Origin: Larkinella humicola
Lineage (GTDB): Bacteria; Bacteroidota; Bacteroidia; Cytophagales; Spirosomataceae
Direction of reading: 5' to 3'
Assembly: GCF_008727875.1 (NCBI RefSeq)
Contig: NZ_VTWS01000006.1
Location: 248,001-312,000 of the forward strand
Length of the DNA stretch: 64,000 bases
Both the position numbers and the translations under genes were made by a program. Shown one piece after another: positions 8,614 to 17,977 of the stretch. Below the pieces are notes generated by a model. It did no database searches. It was not told the origin of the DNA and worked only from the letters and a program-made list of their open reading frames with translations. The stretch's first letter is position 1, and every line of letters begins with the position of its first letter.

Positions 8614-8709
8614 GCCCTGACAGCGGTTGGAAACCCTGTCAGCGGCTTTAGAATAAGCCGTAAATAATACCAATCAGCCGCTGACAGGGTCTTCGACCGC
8701 TGTCAGGGC
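8614..8709. repeat. REP-like hairpin doublet (two 34-bp copies, inverted)
   Basis: Copy A is at 8614-8647 (plus sense) and copy B at 8676-8709 (minus sense). Each contains CTGACAG and CTGTCAG arms around a central GGTC-GAA-GACC core (slightly decayed in A), so each unit folds into a hairpin with a three-base GAA loop. A third copy occurs at 29503-29535. The head-to-head arrangement resembles BIME/REP doublets. Copy B overlaps the last codons and the stop of the MFS gene. Confidence 0.75.
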
Positions 8710-9930
8710 TGATTGCTGTCTGGGTTTTGTGCGCCAGATGGCAATAAAGCCAATGACGAACGTACCGGAAAAGGCAAAAATGGCCGATCCATACCCGCCC
8801 AAGACCGCAACCAGCGTACCGATAAAAAGGACCGCCGTTGCCGTCACCAGCCGACCGATGTTGAAACAAAAACCGGTGGCCCGGCCCCGCAACGGGGTGG
8901 GAAAAAGTTCGGGCAAATAGGCCGACATGGTGCCCTGGCTGATGCCGAAAAGCAGTGCCAGCGTGGCCATTTCGACATACACCAGGAAGGAAAGGGTCTT
9001 GTTCGTTTTGAAGACCACCGCGGTCATGACGAAACAGGCAGCAAAAACAAACAGCATGGTTCGCCGGTGCCCAAACAGCTTGACGATGAAACCCGACAGG
9101 ATTCCGCCCAGTACCCCCCCGCTGCCCATCAGCATCATCGATAAACCGCGCGCTTTCCGTGCATCACCCACCACCAGGCTCTGCACCCAGGTCGGCACCC
9201 ACGAAAAAACCGCCCAGAGTCCCACCAGCATCGCTCCGAATGCCAGCGAACCCAGCCACAACGACCGGCGGTATTGCGGATCGAACAGGCTGGCCTTGGC
9301 ATCGGCGGATTGCTGATGAACCCGTTTCCAGCCTGACGGTTCCTGTACCAAACCCGCAATCAAAGCGCCAACAACCAGCGGAATACCGCCGATCCAGAAC
9401 GCCTGCCGCCAGTCGGAGATCAGGTTATTGACCCACCCGGACAACATAATTCCGACCGGAAATGCCACCGCCAGAATGCCCATTGCAACGGGCCGGTTGC
9501 GCTCCGGCCAGATTTCGGACACGATGACGGTCGTCAACACCAGCACGCCCCCAATGCCAAAACCGGCGGCAAACCGCAGCGCGACGACGGTGAGCCAGTT
9601 GGGCGCAAAAGCCGTCAGCAGGGTGCAACCGCCATACAAACATACTGCCCCAACCAGCGACGTAACGCGCCCCAGCCGGTCGCCGAAATAGCCGAAACTC
9701 ATGCCGCCCAGCATCCAGCCGTACAGAAACGTGGCCCCGACGTAGGCGCTGACCCGGTCGAGTTCAGCCTGGTCGGCCTGCCCCAGCAAGTCGCGGACAA
9801 CCACCGGCAGGTAAGTTGACATCAGGGTCGAAACCGTGCCGCTGAAAATATACACCAGCATACAGAGCGCAAACACCCGGCTGCGGTAGGCCGATGTCGT
9901 TGGAGAGGCCGTGAGTTGAATCGTTTCCAT
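8674..9930 (-). CDS. MFS transporter (metabolite:H+ symporter-like)
   Basis: This 418-residue protein has about 12 predicted hydrophobic helices. The MFS motif between helices 2 and 3 reads GYFGDRLGRVTSLVGA, and the helix 4-5 region has LRFAAGFGIGGVLVLTTVIVSE. The family pumps small organic molecules in or out by proton coupling, and the substrate is not deducible here. The ATG at 9930 is preferred over a TTG at 9951 because it sits one base past the TAA of the upstream TonB receptor, implying coupling. The last ten or so residues, TAVEDPVSG, are encoded by a REP-like repeat, so the natural C-terminus has probably been altered by repeat insertion. Confidence 0.88.
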   Translation of the reverse strand: METIQLTASPTTSAYRSRVFALCMLVYIFSGTVSTLMSTYLPVVVRDLLGQADQAELDRVSAYVGATFLYGWMLGGMSFGYFGDRLGRVTSLVGAVCLYGGCTLLTAFAPNWLTVVALRFAAGFGIGGVLVLTTVIVSEIWPERNRPVAMGILAVAFPVGIMLSGWVNNLISDWRQAFWIGGIPLVVGALIAGLVQEPSGWKRVHQQSADAKASLFDPQYRRSLWLGSLAFGAMLVGLWAVFSWVPTWVQSLVVGDARKARGLSMMLMGSGGVLGGILSGFIVKLFGHRRTMLFVFAACFVMTAVVFKTNKTLSFLVYVEMATLALLFGISQGTMSAYLPELFPTPLRGRATGFCFNIGRLVTATAVLFIGTLVAVLGGYGSAIFAFSGTFVIGFIAIWRTKPRQQSALTAVEDPVSG

Positions 9931-9931
9931 C

Positions 9932-12730
9932 TTAGCGCATTCCCTGGTCAAACGTTAACGAAATGTAATACAGACCACCCACCGCCGGAGACCCGTAAGC
10001 CTGCACGACGTACTGGTTGGTCAGGTTGCTGGCTCCCACTTTCAGGGCGGTTTTCAATGACGGCACCCGGTAGGTAACCTGCGCATCGAGCAGGTGATAG
10101 GCCTGGATCTTCCCCGCACGCAGGTCGTTGAACGACCCTACCCAGTCGAATGAATCCTGCCAGTGCCAGGCCACGTTGAAGCCGAGATTTTTGGCCAGGT
10201 TGCGGTTTCCAACCGTCACGTTCGTTTTGTATTTCGGTGTGTTAAAAGCCGGAATGTTGTTGGGATTAGCCCCTTTCAGGTTAAAGGCCGACCAGGTGCC
10301 GTTGCCGCCAATCGTAAAACCGCCCGGCACATAATACGTCAGGCCCAGCGTGGCTCCCTGTGCCGTTACGCGATCGGTAGCATTGGTATACAATTGAAAA
10401 ACCTGGTATTTGGTGTTCAGAATGTCCTGCGCGGCTGCGGGATTGATTTGCCCGTCGCTGCCCAGAACCGGGTTGTCGGGCCGGATGACGACCTGATTCA
10501 GGATAAAGTTCTGGTATTCACCGAAGTAATAATTGGCATCGACAGCCAGCCGGTTGTTGATCAACCCGCGGTAACCGACCTCAAAACTCTGTACCTTTTC
10601 CGGTTTAATGTAGGCTACATTCGATTTTTGCAGTTTATCCTTGTTGTTCATCACCGCCTGTTGGGGTGTTTTTCCGGACTGCACATCGGCGAGAAAACCG
10701 TTGACAAAACCGCCGACAGACGGCGAATTGATCGAATTTTCGTAGACGTTCATGCCCGCGCTGTTGGCGGGAGCGCCCCCCAGAATCGTAATTGGGCCGA
10801 CATTCAGCTTGATAAACTGGTCGCTCGGCGTCGGGTTTCGAAAACCGGTTTGAAAGGAGGCCCGGAAATTATGCGCTTCGGTCGGGGAAAAAACCAGGGA
10901 CGCTCTGGGCGTGAAGTACCCGGCAAAATTCTGGTTCTTGTCGTACCGCCCCGACACCGTCAGCTTCAGTTTGTCGGCCCAAAGCCGCTGGCTGGCCTGG
11001 ACGAAGGCTCCGAACTCATTGTACAGAATGCGCCCCCCTTTGTCGTCGAACAGCGTTCCGTTTGTGAACAGACTGAACTGGCGGAAATTGCCGCCGGCCA
11101 GCACTTCGGTTTTCGACAAACCGGCGGCTTCCAGGGCCGACGAAAAATTGTACTGGGCATCGGCATGGTACATTTTCGTCTGGCTCAGAATCCCGGCGCC
11201 GTTCAATCCCTGAATCGTTTTCAGCCGCGCCTTTTCGCGATCAAACTCCGCCGAACCAGGCAGATACCGCCCCTGATCGGCAAAGCGCCGGGCGGCTGTG
11301 TGATCGGCCGTCGTGACGCCCTGCACCTTGCCCTGAAAAGCCGCCGTGTAGCGTGTAAACCACATTTCATCCGCCTGATTGGCCGGAACCACCGTGCCAT
11401 TCAGGTCGCGCACCCACGTCCGGCCAACCTGCTGACCCAGCGAACGGGAGTTGAACGAATCGTGCGAATCTTCCTGATTGGTGTAGCCCCGGACGAAGAA
11501 ATTAGCTCCCCGCAGTTCGATCCGATGCTGAAGCAACGAAAAACCGTTGACTGAAAACCGGTTGCTGCCCGTGTAATTGGCCGTTCCTTTGGAATAACTG
11601 TAGGAATAAATCGCTTCCAGATTGGGCGTAATCCGGTAATGAAGCGCTCCGTTCAGTTTCAGGCTGTAGACGTTGTAATCCGTCAAATACCGCTCTTCGT
11701 AACCGGTGCGGGCCACTTTGCCGATGCCGGTGATGGTGCGGTTTACCTCGTCGCCGTACACATTCAGGCCGTTGTAAGCCGGGTTGTTTTGGCCGCGTCT
11801 TTCGACCGGCGTGGTGGCATCGACGTCGGTATAATCTGTGGCAAACCAGTCCAGCCCCTTCATGTAGGCGACATTCAGTTTGAAAGCCAGCTTGTTGTTA
11901 AACGCTTTCGCATACCGCAGGGCATAATCGTGGTACAGGGCCGCACCGGTGTTCGGGTCGTTGACATGGTTGACGCCCACTTTGGCCTGCGCACTCAGCC
12001 CCTGAAACTGAAAGGGATCTTTCGAATGCATCAGCAAGGCCCCGTTGAAAGCCGTCGGACCATACAGCGCCGAGGCCGATCCCGGCACCAGTTCGACGCT
12101 TTCGACATCGAGATCCGAGAGTCCAAACATGTTCCCGACTGAAAAACCGAAACCGGCGGGCTGGTTGTCGATCCCGTCGATCAGTTGCAAAAACCGGGTG
12201 TTGCCGGTGCTGGCAAAACCGCGCGTGTTGATCTGTTTGTAGGTCAACCCGCTGGTGACCATATCGACGCCCTTGAGGTTGTTGATGCCCTCGTAAAACG
12301 TCGCCGAGGGTGTTTCGCGAATGGCCCGGTTGTCCATTTTCTCGATGCTGACGGGCGCTTTCAGGATGTTTTCCTCCACCCGCGAAGCCGCTACGACCAC
12401 ATCCTGCAACACCTGCGTGCTGACTTTCAGCGATACGGCGATGGGTTGACCGGCATTTTGTACCGAAACCAGTTGTCGTTCATACCCCACCATCGTGACG
12501 ATCAGCGTCCACGGTCCACGCCGGTTGGTGGTCAGCGAAAACTGGCCCGCAGCATCGGCGGTTGTGCCGGTCAGTTGGTCTTTGATCAGGATGCTGGCCC
12601 CCGCCAGCGGGGCTTTGGTATCGGCGTCGGTGAGGGTTCCCGACAGCCGGGTTTGCTGGGCAAACGATGTGCCGTTCAGCAAGAGCAGAAAAAGGAGGCT
12701 ATATACGAATGTAAACGGTTTTGAATTCAT
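9932..12730 (-). CDS. TonB-dependent receptor with carboxypeptidase-like N-terminal domain
   Basis: This 932-residue outer-membrane protein has a signal peptide (MNSKPF...TSFAQQ), a carboxypeptidase-regulatory-like beta domain (about 27-110), a plug domain with ETPSATFYEGINNLKGVDMV and a long C-terminal barrel ending YYISLTFDQGMR. A frame extension to 12778 is possible, but the ATG at 12730 gives a clean signal peptide and a 4-bp ATGA overlap with the upstream CRTAC1-type gene. It should import a ligand bound outside the cell. Coupling to CRTAC1 upstream and to the MFS pump downstream suggests one uptake route, with the ligand unknown. Confidence 0.9.
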   Translation of the reverse strand: MNSKPFTFVYSLLFLLLLNGTSFAQQTRLSGTLTDADTKAPLAGASILIKDQLTGTTADAAGQFSLTTNRRGPWTLIVTMVGYERQLVSVQNAGQPIAVSLKVSTQVLQDVVVAASRVEENILKAPVSIEKMDNRAIRETPSATFYEGINNLKGVDMVTSGLTYKQINTRGFASTGNTRFLQLIDGIDNQPAGFGFSVGNMFGLSDLDVESVELVPGSASALYGPTAFNGALLMHSKDPFQFQGLSAQAKVGVNHVNDPNTGAALYHDYALRYAKAFNNKLAFKLNVAYMKGLDWFATDYTDVDATTPVERRGQNNPAYNGLNVYGDEVNRTITGIGKVARTGYEERYLTDYNVYSLKLNGALHYRITPNLEAIYSYSYSKGTANYTGSNRFSVNGFSLLQHRIELRGANFFVRGYTNQEDSHDSFNSRSLGQQVGRTWVRDLNGTVVPANQADEMWFTRYTAAFQGKVQGVTTADHTAARRFADQGRYLPGSAEFDREKARLKTIQGLNGAGILSQTKMYHADAQYNFSSALEAAGLSKTEVLAGGNFRQFSLFTNGTLFDDKGGRILYNEFGAFVQASQRLWADKLKLTVSGRYDKNQNFAGYFTPRASLVFSPTEAHNFRASFQTGFRNPTPSDQFIKLNVGPITILGGAPANSAGMNVYENSINSPSVGGFVNGFLADVQSGKTPQQAVMNNKDKLQKSNVAYIKPEKVQSFEVGYRGLINNRLAVDANYYFGEYQNFILNQVVIRPDNPVLGSDGQINPAAAQDILNTKYQVFQLYTNATDRVTAQGATLGLTYYVPGGFTIGGNGTWSAFNLKGANPNNIPAFNTPKYKTNVTVGNRNLAKNLGFNVAWHWQDSFDWVGSFNDLRAGKIQAYHLLDAQVTYRVPSLKTALKVGASNLTNQYVVQAYGSPAVGGLYYISLTFDQGMR

Positions 12731-15000
12731 GGTTTTCCGGGTGTTTTGGTCGTTAAGAGTGCCAGCGGGGTGCGGCAAAGCAGGCCATTTTCGTCTTTAA
12801 ATTCGATCTTTTTAAGGTTGGTACGTTCCATCCGTTCGCTCCCTTCTTTCAGGTGCAGAAACTGGTTGGGTTTGATGTGGCGGAAGACCTGTTTTTTTCC
12901 GTTGCGCTGCCACCGAATTTCGATTTCGTCGATCACCGTCGCCTTTCCGATGCCGATTTCCCGGCGCAAGGGAGATGCGCCGAAACTACCGCCCGAATTG
13001 ACTTCGCGGTAGACGCTCCGCCGAACGCCGTTTTCCCGAAAAGTCACTTTGACCAGGCTTCCAATGGCCGCCCGGTTGGATTGGGTGCCTTCGAGTGAGA
13101 GACAAATCCAGTTGTTGGCGTTCTGACCCGGATTTACAAAGAAGGAGTTGGGGTAAGCATCCCCGACGTAAGCGCCCCCCATTTCGATGTAGATGTCCTG
13201 ATCGCCGTCGTTGTCGAGATCGGCGAAGGAAACGCCATGCCCTTTCTGGACATTTCCGACGCGGGCCGAAGCCGTTACATCGGCGAATTTCTCACCGCCC
13301 AGACTCTTGAACATCTTGTTGGGAATCAGTGATTTGAAACTCGGACTTCCGGAACCCAGGTACATATCCAGCCAGCCATCGTTGTCGATATCGCCAAAAT
13401 TGGAACCCATCGAAAAGGCGGTTTTCCGAAGTCCGGCCGACTCTGCCACATTGGTAAAAGTCCCATCCTGATTATTGCGGTAGAGGTAGATCGTCCCTTT
13501 GGTGCCTTCCGGCTTGTTGAGGGCTTCTGCCGCTTCGTAGAAAGAAAGGGCTTTGTGAAAGGTGTAATCACAAACGAAGATGTCTAACCAGCCGTCGTTG
13601 TTGTAATCCCAGAACCAGGTCGGGAACGAATTTCCGGTGTCTTTCCGCAAACCGGCCTGATCGGAAACGTCTTCAAAATGAGGAACCCCGCCCTTCATGC
13701 TCTGATTTTTCAGCAAATACCGGTTGCCGTCCAGCGTCGACAGGAATAAATCCGGTCGCCCATCGTTGTCGTAATCCCCCGATGTTACGCCTTTGATAAA
13801 ACCGGTAATGGCGCAACCCGCTTTTTCGGCCACATTGGTGAAAGTGCCATCCTGGTTATTGAGGTAGAGTTCGCAGGGGTGAACGGCAACAGCGCTCGTC
13901 ATCGAACCGGCGGTTTCATTGCCGATAAATACATCGAGCCAGCCGTCGTTGTTGAAATCATTCCAGGTTGCGGTTTGGGTCGGATGGAACGAAAGTAGCC
14001 CGCTGGTGGTCGTCACGTCCGTGAAAGTGCCGTCGCCGTTGTTTTTCAGCAACGAGTTCGGTTGATTCCCAAACTTATCCATCCAGGCTCCGCGCAGCAC
14101 GAAAATATCGGTAAAACCGTCGTTGTTGTAATCCGTCTGGGTGAGGTTCAGTCCACCCGTGATGCGCTTCAAACCCGACGGTTCAGACTGGTCGCTGAAG
14201 GTGCCATCGCCGTTGTTTTTGAAATACTGCATCGGTTCGGTCAATCCCCAGGCTGAGGTGACCAGATCCAGATACCCGTCGTTGTTAAAATCCTCAGTAA
14301 TGACGCCCCCGGCCATGTTACTCATATTCAGTTTGAGCCCCGGTGCAATGTCCTGAAAAGCCCTGATCCGGTGGGTCGTATCGATCATGTTCGGAAGCAA
14401 CCACCGGGGCGGAACCTGCGACGGGTACGTTCCGAGCGTCATGTAGGCCAGATTCAGCAACCAGCGCGATTCGAGGTCATCCGGGTATTGTTCCAGAATC
14501 GCTTTGTACAGTTCAATGGCTTTTCTCGAACCGGTTTGGATCGTATGAATACCGCCCCCCTGCAACGGAAGGACGCACGATTCCACCGAATGCCGCCCGA
14601 CACAATTGGTTTGTTCCCCCAGTCGCAGGTAAGCCATGGCGAGGTCGGCGGCTGCCAGTTGAGAGCCTCTGATATTCCGTGGGTCAATGCGTCGAACGAT
14701 TTCTTCCAGCAGGTCAATAGCCTTTTCTTCCTCCCCCAGTTTCAGGAAAGCATCGGCTTTTGCGTAGCTGTACATCAGCCGTTGCTGCTCCCCCATGGTC
14801 GGGCTGGCCAAAAGGGTATTGGTGTGCGCCAGAACAGCTTCGGGGCAAAAGCTGTTTTCAGCGGTTGCGTATTCCAGCGATAGTTTGTGTAATATACCGA
14901 TCATCTCTTCGTGAGATGACGGCTTCGACTGGCAGCCAAACAGTAGGCTGGTCAGCAAAACCAGCGGAATGAACCGAAACAATAGTATCTTCATGGGCAT
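12727..15000 (-). CDS. CRTAC1-type FG-GAP/VCBS repeat lipoprotein with ASPIC/UnbV C-terminus
   Basis: This 757-residue protein is a lipoprotein (signal ending LLTSLLFGCQS). It has a helical TPR-like region (about 30-190) with the family hallmark NCVGRHSVESC, then many FG-GAP repeats of the form DFNNDGYLDLVT/DYNNDGFTDIFV/DIDNDGWLDMYLGS (calcium-binding beta-propeller blades), and a C-terminal ASPIC/UnbV segment (GSLVKVTFRENGVRRSVYREVNSGGSFG). Such proteins are surface-exposed and often sit beside TonB receptors. Here the stop overlaps the receptor start by ATGA, so it is probably the partner lipoprotein of that receptor. The biochemical role of the family is not known to me. Confidence 0.9.
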   Translation of the reverse strand: MPMKILLFRFIPLVLLTSLLFGCQSKPSSHEEMIGILHKLSLEYATAENSFCPEAVLAHTNTLLASPTMGEQQRLMYSYAKADAFLKLGEEEKAIDLLEEIVRRIDPRNIRGSQLAAADLAMAYLRLGEQTNCVGRHSVESCVLPLQGGGIHTIQTGSRKAIELYKAILEQYPDDLESRWLLNLAYMTLGTYPSQVPPRWLLPNMIDTTHRIRAFQDIAPGLKLNMSNMAGGVITEDFNNDGYLDLVTSAWGLTEPMQYFKNNGDGTFSDQSEPSGLKRITGGLNLTQTDYNNDGFTDIFVLRGAWMDKFGNQPNSLLKNNGDGTFTDVTTTSGLLSFHPTQTATWNDFNNDGWLDVFIGNETAGSMTSAVAVHPCELYLNNQDGTFTNVAEKAGCAITGFIKGVTSGDYDNDGRPDLFLSTLDGNRYLLKNQSMKGGVPHFEDVSDQAGLRKDTGNSFPTWFWDYNNDGWLDIFVCDYTFHKALSFYEAAEALNKPEGTKGTIYLYRNNQDGTFTNVAESAGLRKTAFSMGSNFGDIDNDGWLDMYLGSGSPSFKSLIPNKMFKSLGGEKFADVTASARVGNVQKGHGVSFADLDNDGDQDIYIEMGGAYVGDAYPNSFFVNPGQNANNWICLSLEGTQSNRAAIGSLVKVTFRENGVRRSVYREVNSGGSFGASPLRREIGIGKATVIDEIEIRWQRNGKKQVFRHIKPNQFLHLKEGSERMERTNLKKIEFKDENGLLCRTPLALLTTKTPGKP

Positions 15001-15136
15001 CGGAATGGGCGTTTACCCGGTGAATGTGTGGATCCAGACTGATTAAAAACCGCCTGACAAGCCCTAAAATCCGGCAAATCCGAACGGTTAAGGCGTACTT
15101 CTGTCAAAGACGGGTCATACAAACCCTGAAAAGAGA

Positions 15137-15697
15137 CTACATTTTGGGTGGAACCGGAAAACCGCCGGGTGGCCGTTTATAGCCCTGAACGATGCGTTCG
15201 CCGAGTCGCTGGTAATACGCCGGATCGGTCGGTGTTACGCTGGCCAGCCCGTCGACGTACTTGTTGTACAGACAGAACAAGGCCGTAATCAATACCGTAT
15301 CGTGAATTTCCCGATCGGTGGCGCCCGCCTGTTTCGCCCGCTCGACGGCTTCGGGCGTCACATCCTTCCCGCTGCGCTGGGCGCGGGCCGCAATGGCCAG
15401 CAAGGCTTTCATTTTCTCGCTGACCGGGGCGGTTTCATACTCCTGTTTCACGGCCCGGGCGATTTCATCGTCACCCAGCAGCAAATCGGCGGCTTTGGTG
15501 TGCGCGGCTGTACAGAAACGGGTTTCGTTCCGGGCCGACACCAGGGTGGCAATCAGTTCGCGCTCGCCCGGCGTTAAAGTCGATTCGCCCCGCAATAGGA
15601 TTTGGGTCAATTCCCGGATGGGTAAAGCCGTATCGAGACGGTATTCGAGCAAACCGGTGATGCCGGGCAAATGCTCTGGAAGGGGTATATGGGGCAT
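15137..15697 (-). CDS. AhpD-like / carboxymuconolactone decarboxylase family protein, copy 3 (first Cys lost)
   Basis: This 186-residue third paralogue aligns without gaps to copies 1 and 2 through the N-terminal 70 residues and shares DREIHDTVLI and KYVDGLAS. The redox motif has decayed to NETRFCTAAHT: the first cysteine is Thr59, while C62 and H66 remain. It therefore cannot form the AhpD-type CxxC disulfide and may work by a one-cysteine mechanism, bind a ligand or be non-catalytic. It lies between the FecA-like receptor (52 bp away) and the CRTAC1-type gene. Confidence 0.87.
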   Translation of the reverse strand: MPHIPLPEHLPGITGLLEYRLDTALPIRELTQILLRGESTLTPGERELIATLVSARNETRFCTAAHTKAADLLLGDDEIARAVKQEYETAPVSEKMKALLAIAARAQRSGKDVTPEAVERAKQAGATDREIHDTVLITALFCLYNKYVDGLASVTPTDPAYYQRLGERIVQGYKRPPGGFPVPPKM

Positions 15698-15749
15698 TAC
15701 AGTACGGTCAAAAGGTGAACGAATCGCACCGAAAACGGCTGCTTTCGGC

Positions 15750-17966
15750 TTACAACTTGATTCCCAGCGTCAACACACCCGTCCGACCGTCGGAGGGCCA
15801 GATTCCCGGCCCCGGATAGAAGGTTGGACGCTTGGTGAAATACGCCGTATTCAGCAGGTTATTGATACTTCCCCGCAGCATAAAACGCCGTCCGATCCGC
15901 CAGGTGGTGTTCAAATCCCAGATGCCGTAGGCCGGAACGGGACCTCGGGCCCCATTGGCTGTCGGTTCTGGAGTGTTCAACGCGTCAGAAAACGTCTCGC
16001 TGACGTAGCTAAACTGGGCGGTCAGACTAAACGTGCGGTAGCGGGCGGTTAACCCGTTGCGGCTGGTCCAGCGCGGAGCCGATTCCACCCGGTTACCATC
16101 GATGGTTTGGTTATCGGCTCCCGTTGAAACGCGGGCGTTGTGGTAACGGGCATCCACAAAGGCCGTCGAAGTAAAACCGGTCAGCGTAAACTGGTTGGTT
16201 CGGTAAAACCGGGCTTCGATCAATGCTTCAACGCCTTTGGTACGGCTGTCGCCGACGTTCGTACGGAACACGTAACTTTCGCCCGCCGGATTGGTCAGCA
16301 CCAGGCTCCCCAGGCGGTTTCGGTAGGGCAGATAAAACGCACTCACGTTGACGTGCAGTCCCTGCCAGTAGCCTTCCAGGCCGATTTCGGCGTTATACCC
16401 CGTCGCATCCTTTAGGTTTTTATCGACCTGTTCGTAGACCGAGGTCGGAATAATATCCTTGAAAATCACCGGGCGATAGGCCTGCGACCAGCCGCCGTAC
16501 ACTTTCAGTTCCGGGCGAAACCGGTATTGGGCATTGATTCCGAGCAGGGCAAACCGGTGGTCGATGTCGTTCGGCAGCTTCAGCGGGTCATAATAGCTGA
16601 TGGTTCCCCGCAACCGGGTCAAGCCGCTTTCAACCCGAATTCCGGGCGAAATGGTCAGCTTCGGCGTCAGGTGAAACTGACTTTCCGCAAAAACCGCCAC
16701 GTTGCTGGTGTAAAAGTGCAGGTCGCGCCCGAATGGTCCGGTGATCGACAAGTCGAAATCGGAGCCGGTCGTGCCTTTCCCCTGCTGCCGCCGGTTCAGA
16801 TCATTGTTCATGAGCTGTACACCCACCACGCCGGTAGCGGTCACATTCCCAAGCTGATACGCGTGCAGCAAGCGCAATTCGGACGTATAACTGTGAAAGT
16901 TATCGATGTCGACCTGCCGGTTTCGCGGCTGTCCGGTTGCCTTGATGAGCGTATCCGGCACATTGGCCAATGCATCGAACAGAACACTATTTCGTTGGCC
17001 CAATACGGCCGACGTCAGCCACATCAGCCGGGTTCGATCCGTTATCTGCCAGTCGAGCCGCAGCGACGGCACCCAGATGTCGGGGTTAAAGTAGTTGCGG
17101 TTTCGGGTGGCCTGCTGCGGATTTTGCGCAAACATGTCTTCCGTCAACGGACCCGGAATGCGGTAAACATACGCCGAGCGACCCAATTCCGCACTGATCC
17201 GGAGCCGTTTCGTGGCCTGATACTGTAGGCTCATGAACTGGGCCTGGGCGTTCGACGTTGCGTTTTTCCGATACCCGTCCGAATGCTTCCGGTAGTAATA
17301 GCCGTAATACGTCAGCTTCCCGATTCGACCGCCAATGGCGTTGTATGTACTCCGCAAGCCGTATGAACCCACCGAATTGATGGTTTCAAAACCAAACCGG
17401 CGGGTGGTGTCGCCCGACTTCGTCACGTAATTGAGCATTCCGCCAAACTGCGCACCGTATTGCAGGGAAGCCGTTCCGCGCACCAGTTCGACCCGTTCGA
17501 TGCTTTCCATCGGGGGCGAAAAGTGGCTGGCCGGATAACCGTACATGTCCGAATTGGTCAGAACCCCGTTCTGGCGACTATTGTATTCCCAGGACCGGTG
17601 CGGGTCCAGCCCGCGCGTGGCAACGTTCGTCTGGTTGCCGGTTCCGTCCATGTCATAGACGAACAAACCCGGAAGCCGCGCAAACACCTGCCGGGCGTTT
17701 TTTTCGGCAATATTGGCGTCAATTTCCCCCAACCGCACCACCTCGGTCCGTTTGCCACCCAGCAGATACGTACCCTGCACATCGGGCAGGGACTGCGTGA
17801 CCCCCTCCCGAATCCCGGTTACGTTTACCTCTTTCAAGGTTTGGCTACGCAGGGTGTCGGCAGCGGGTTTCGGGGCTGGCGATTGGGCGAACCCGATACC
17901 GGTCAGGCTGATCATCAAGCCCATAGTGATCCCCGGAATACGCGTATTCTTCTTCCAAGAGTCCAT
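15750..17966 (-). CDS. FecA-like TonB-dependent receptor
   Basis: This 738-residue outer-membrane receptor has a signal peptide (GLMISLTGIGFAQS), a TonB-box/plug region with LKEVNVTG, NARQVFARLPGLFVYDMDGTGNQ and RGLDPHRSWEYNSRQNG, and a barrel ending GVLTLGIKL. The plug resembles the ferric-dicitrate receptor group, so ferric chelate uptake is the best guess. It lacks both the carboxypeptidase-like domain of the other receptor in this cluster and the N-terminal signalling domain of true FecA. It starts 11 bp after the haloperoxidase-like gene and is surely cotranscribed with it. Confidence 0.87.
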   Translation of the reverse strand: MDSWKKNTRIPGITMGLMISLTGIGFAQSPAPKPAADTLRSQTLKEVNVTGIREGVTQSLPDVQGTYLLGGKRTEVVRLGEIDANIAEKNARQVFARLPGLFVYDMDGTGNQTNVATRGLDPHRSWEYNSRQNGVLTNSDMYGYPASHFSPPMESIERVELVRGTASLQYGAQFGGMLNYVTKSGDTTRRFGFETINSVGSYGLRSTYNAIGGRIGKLTYYGYYYRKHSDGYRKNATSNAQAQFMSLQYQATKRLRISAELGRSAYVYRIPGPLTEDMFAQNPQQATRNRNYFNPDIWVPSLRLDWQITDRTRLMWLTSAVLGQRNSVLFDALANVPDTLIKATGQPRNRQVDIDNFHSYTSELRLLHAYQLGNVTATGVVGVQLMNNDLNRRQQGKGTTGSDFDLSITGPFGRDLHFYTSNVAVFAESQFHLTPKLTISPGIRVESGLTRLRGTISYYDPLKLPNDIDHRFALLGINAQYRFRPELKVYGGWSQAYRPVIFKDIIPTSVYEQVDKNLKDATGYNAEIGLEGYWQGLHVNVSAFYLPYRNRLGSLVLTNPAGESYVFRTNVGDSRTKGVEALIEARFYRTNQFTLTGFTSTAFVDARYHNARVSTGADNQTIDGNRVESAPRWTSRNGLTARYRTFSLTAQFSYVSETFSDALNTPEPTANGARGPVPAYGIWDLNTTWRIGRRFMLRGSINNLLNTAYFTKRPTFYPGPGIWPSDGRTGVLTLGIKL

Positions 17967-17977
17967 GCTGTAGCGGA

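Noticed and set aside
10163-11554. 463-codon plus-strand open frame
   Set aside because: It lies entirely antisense to the TonB-dependent receptor gene, has no family signature, and its composition follows from GC-rich codons of the real gene.
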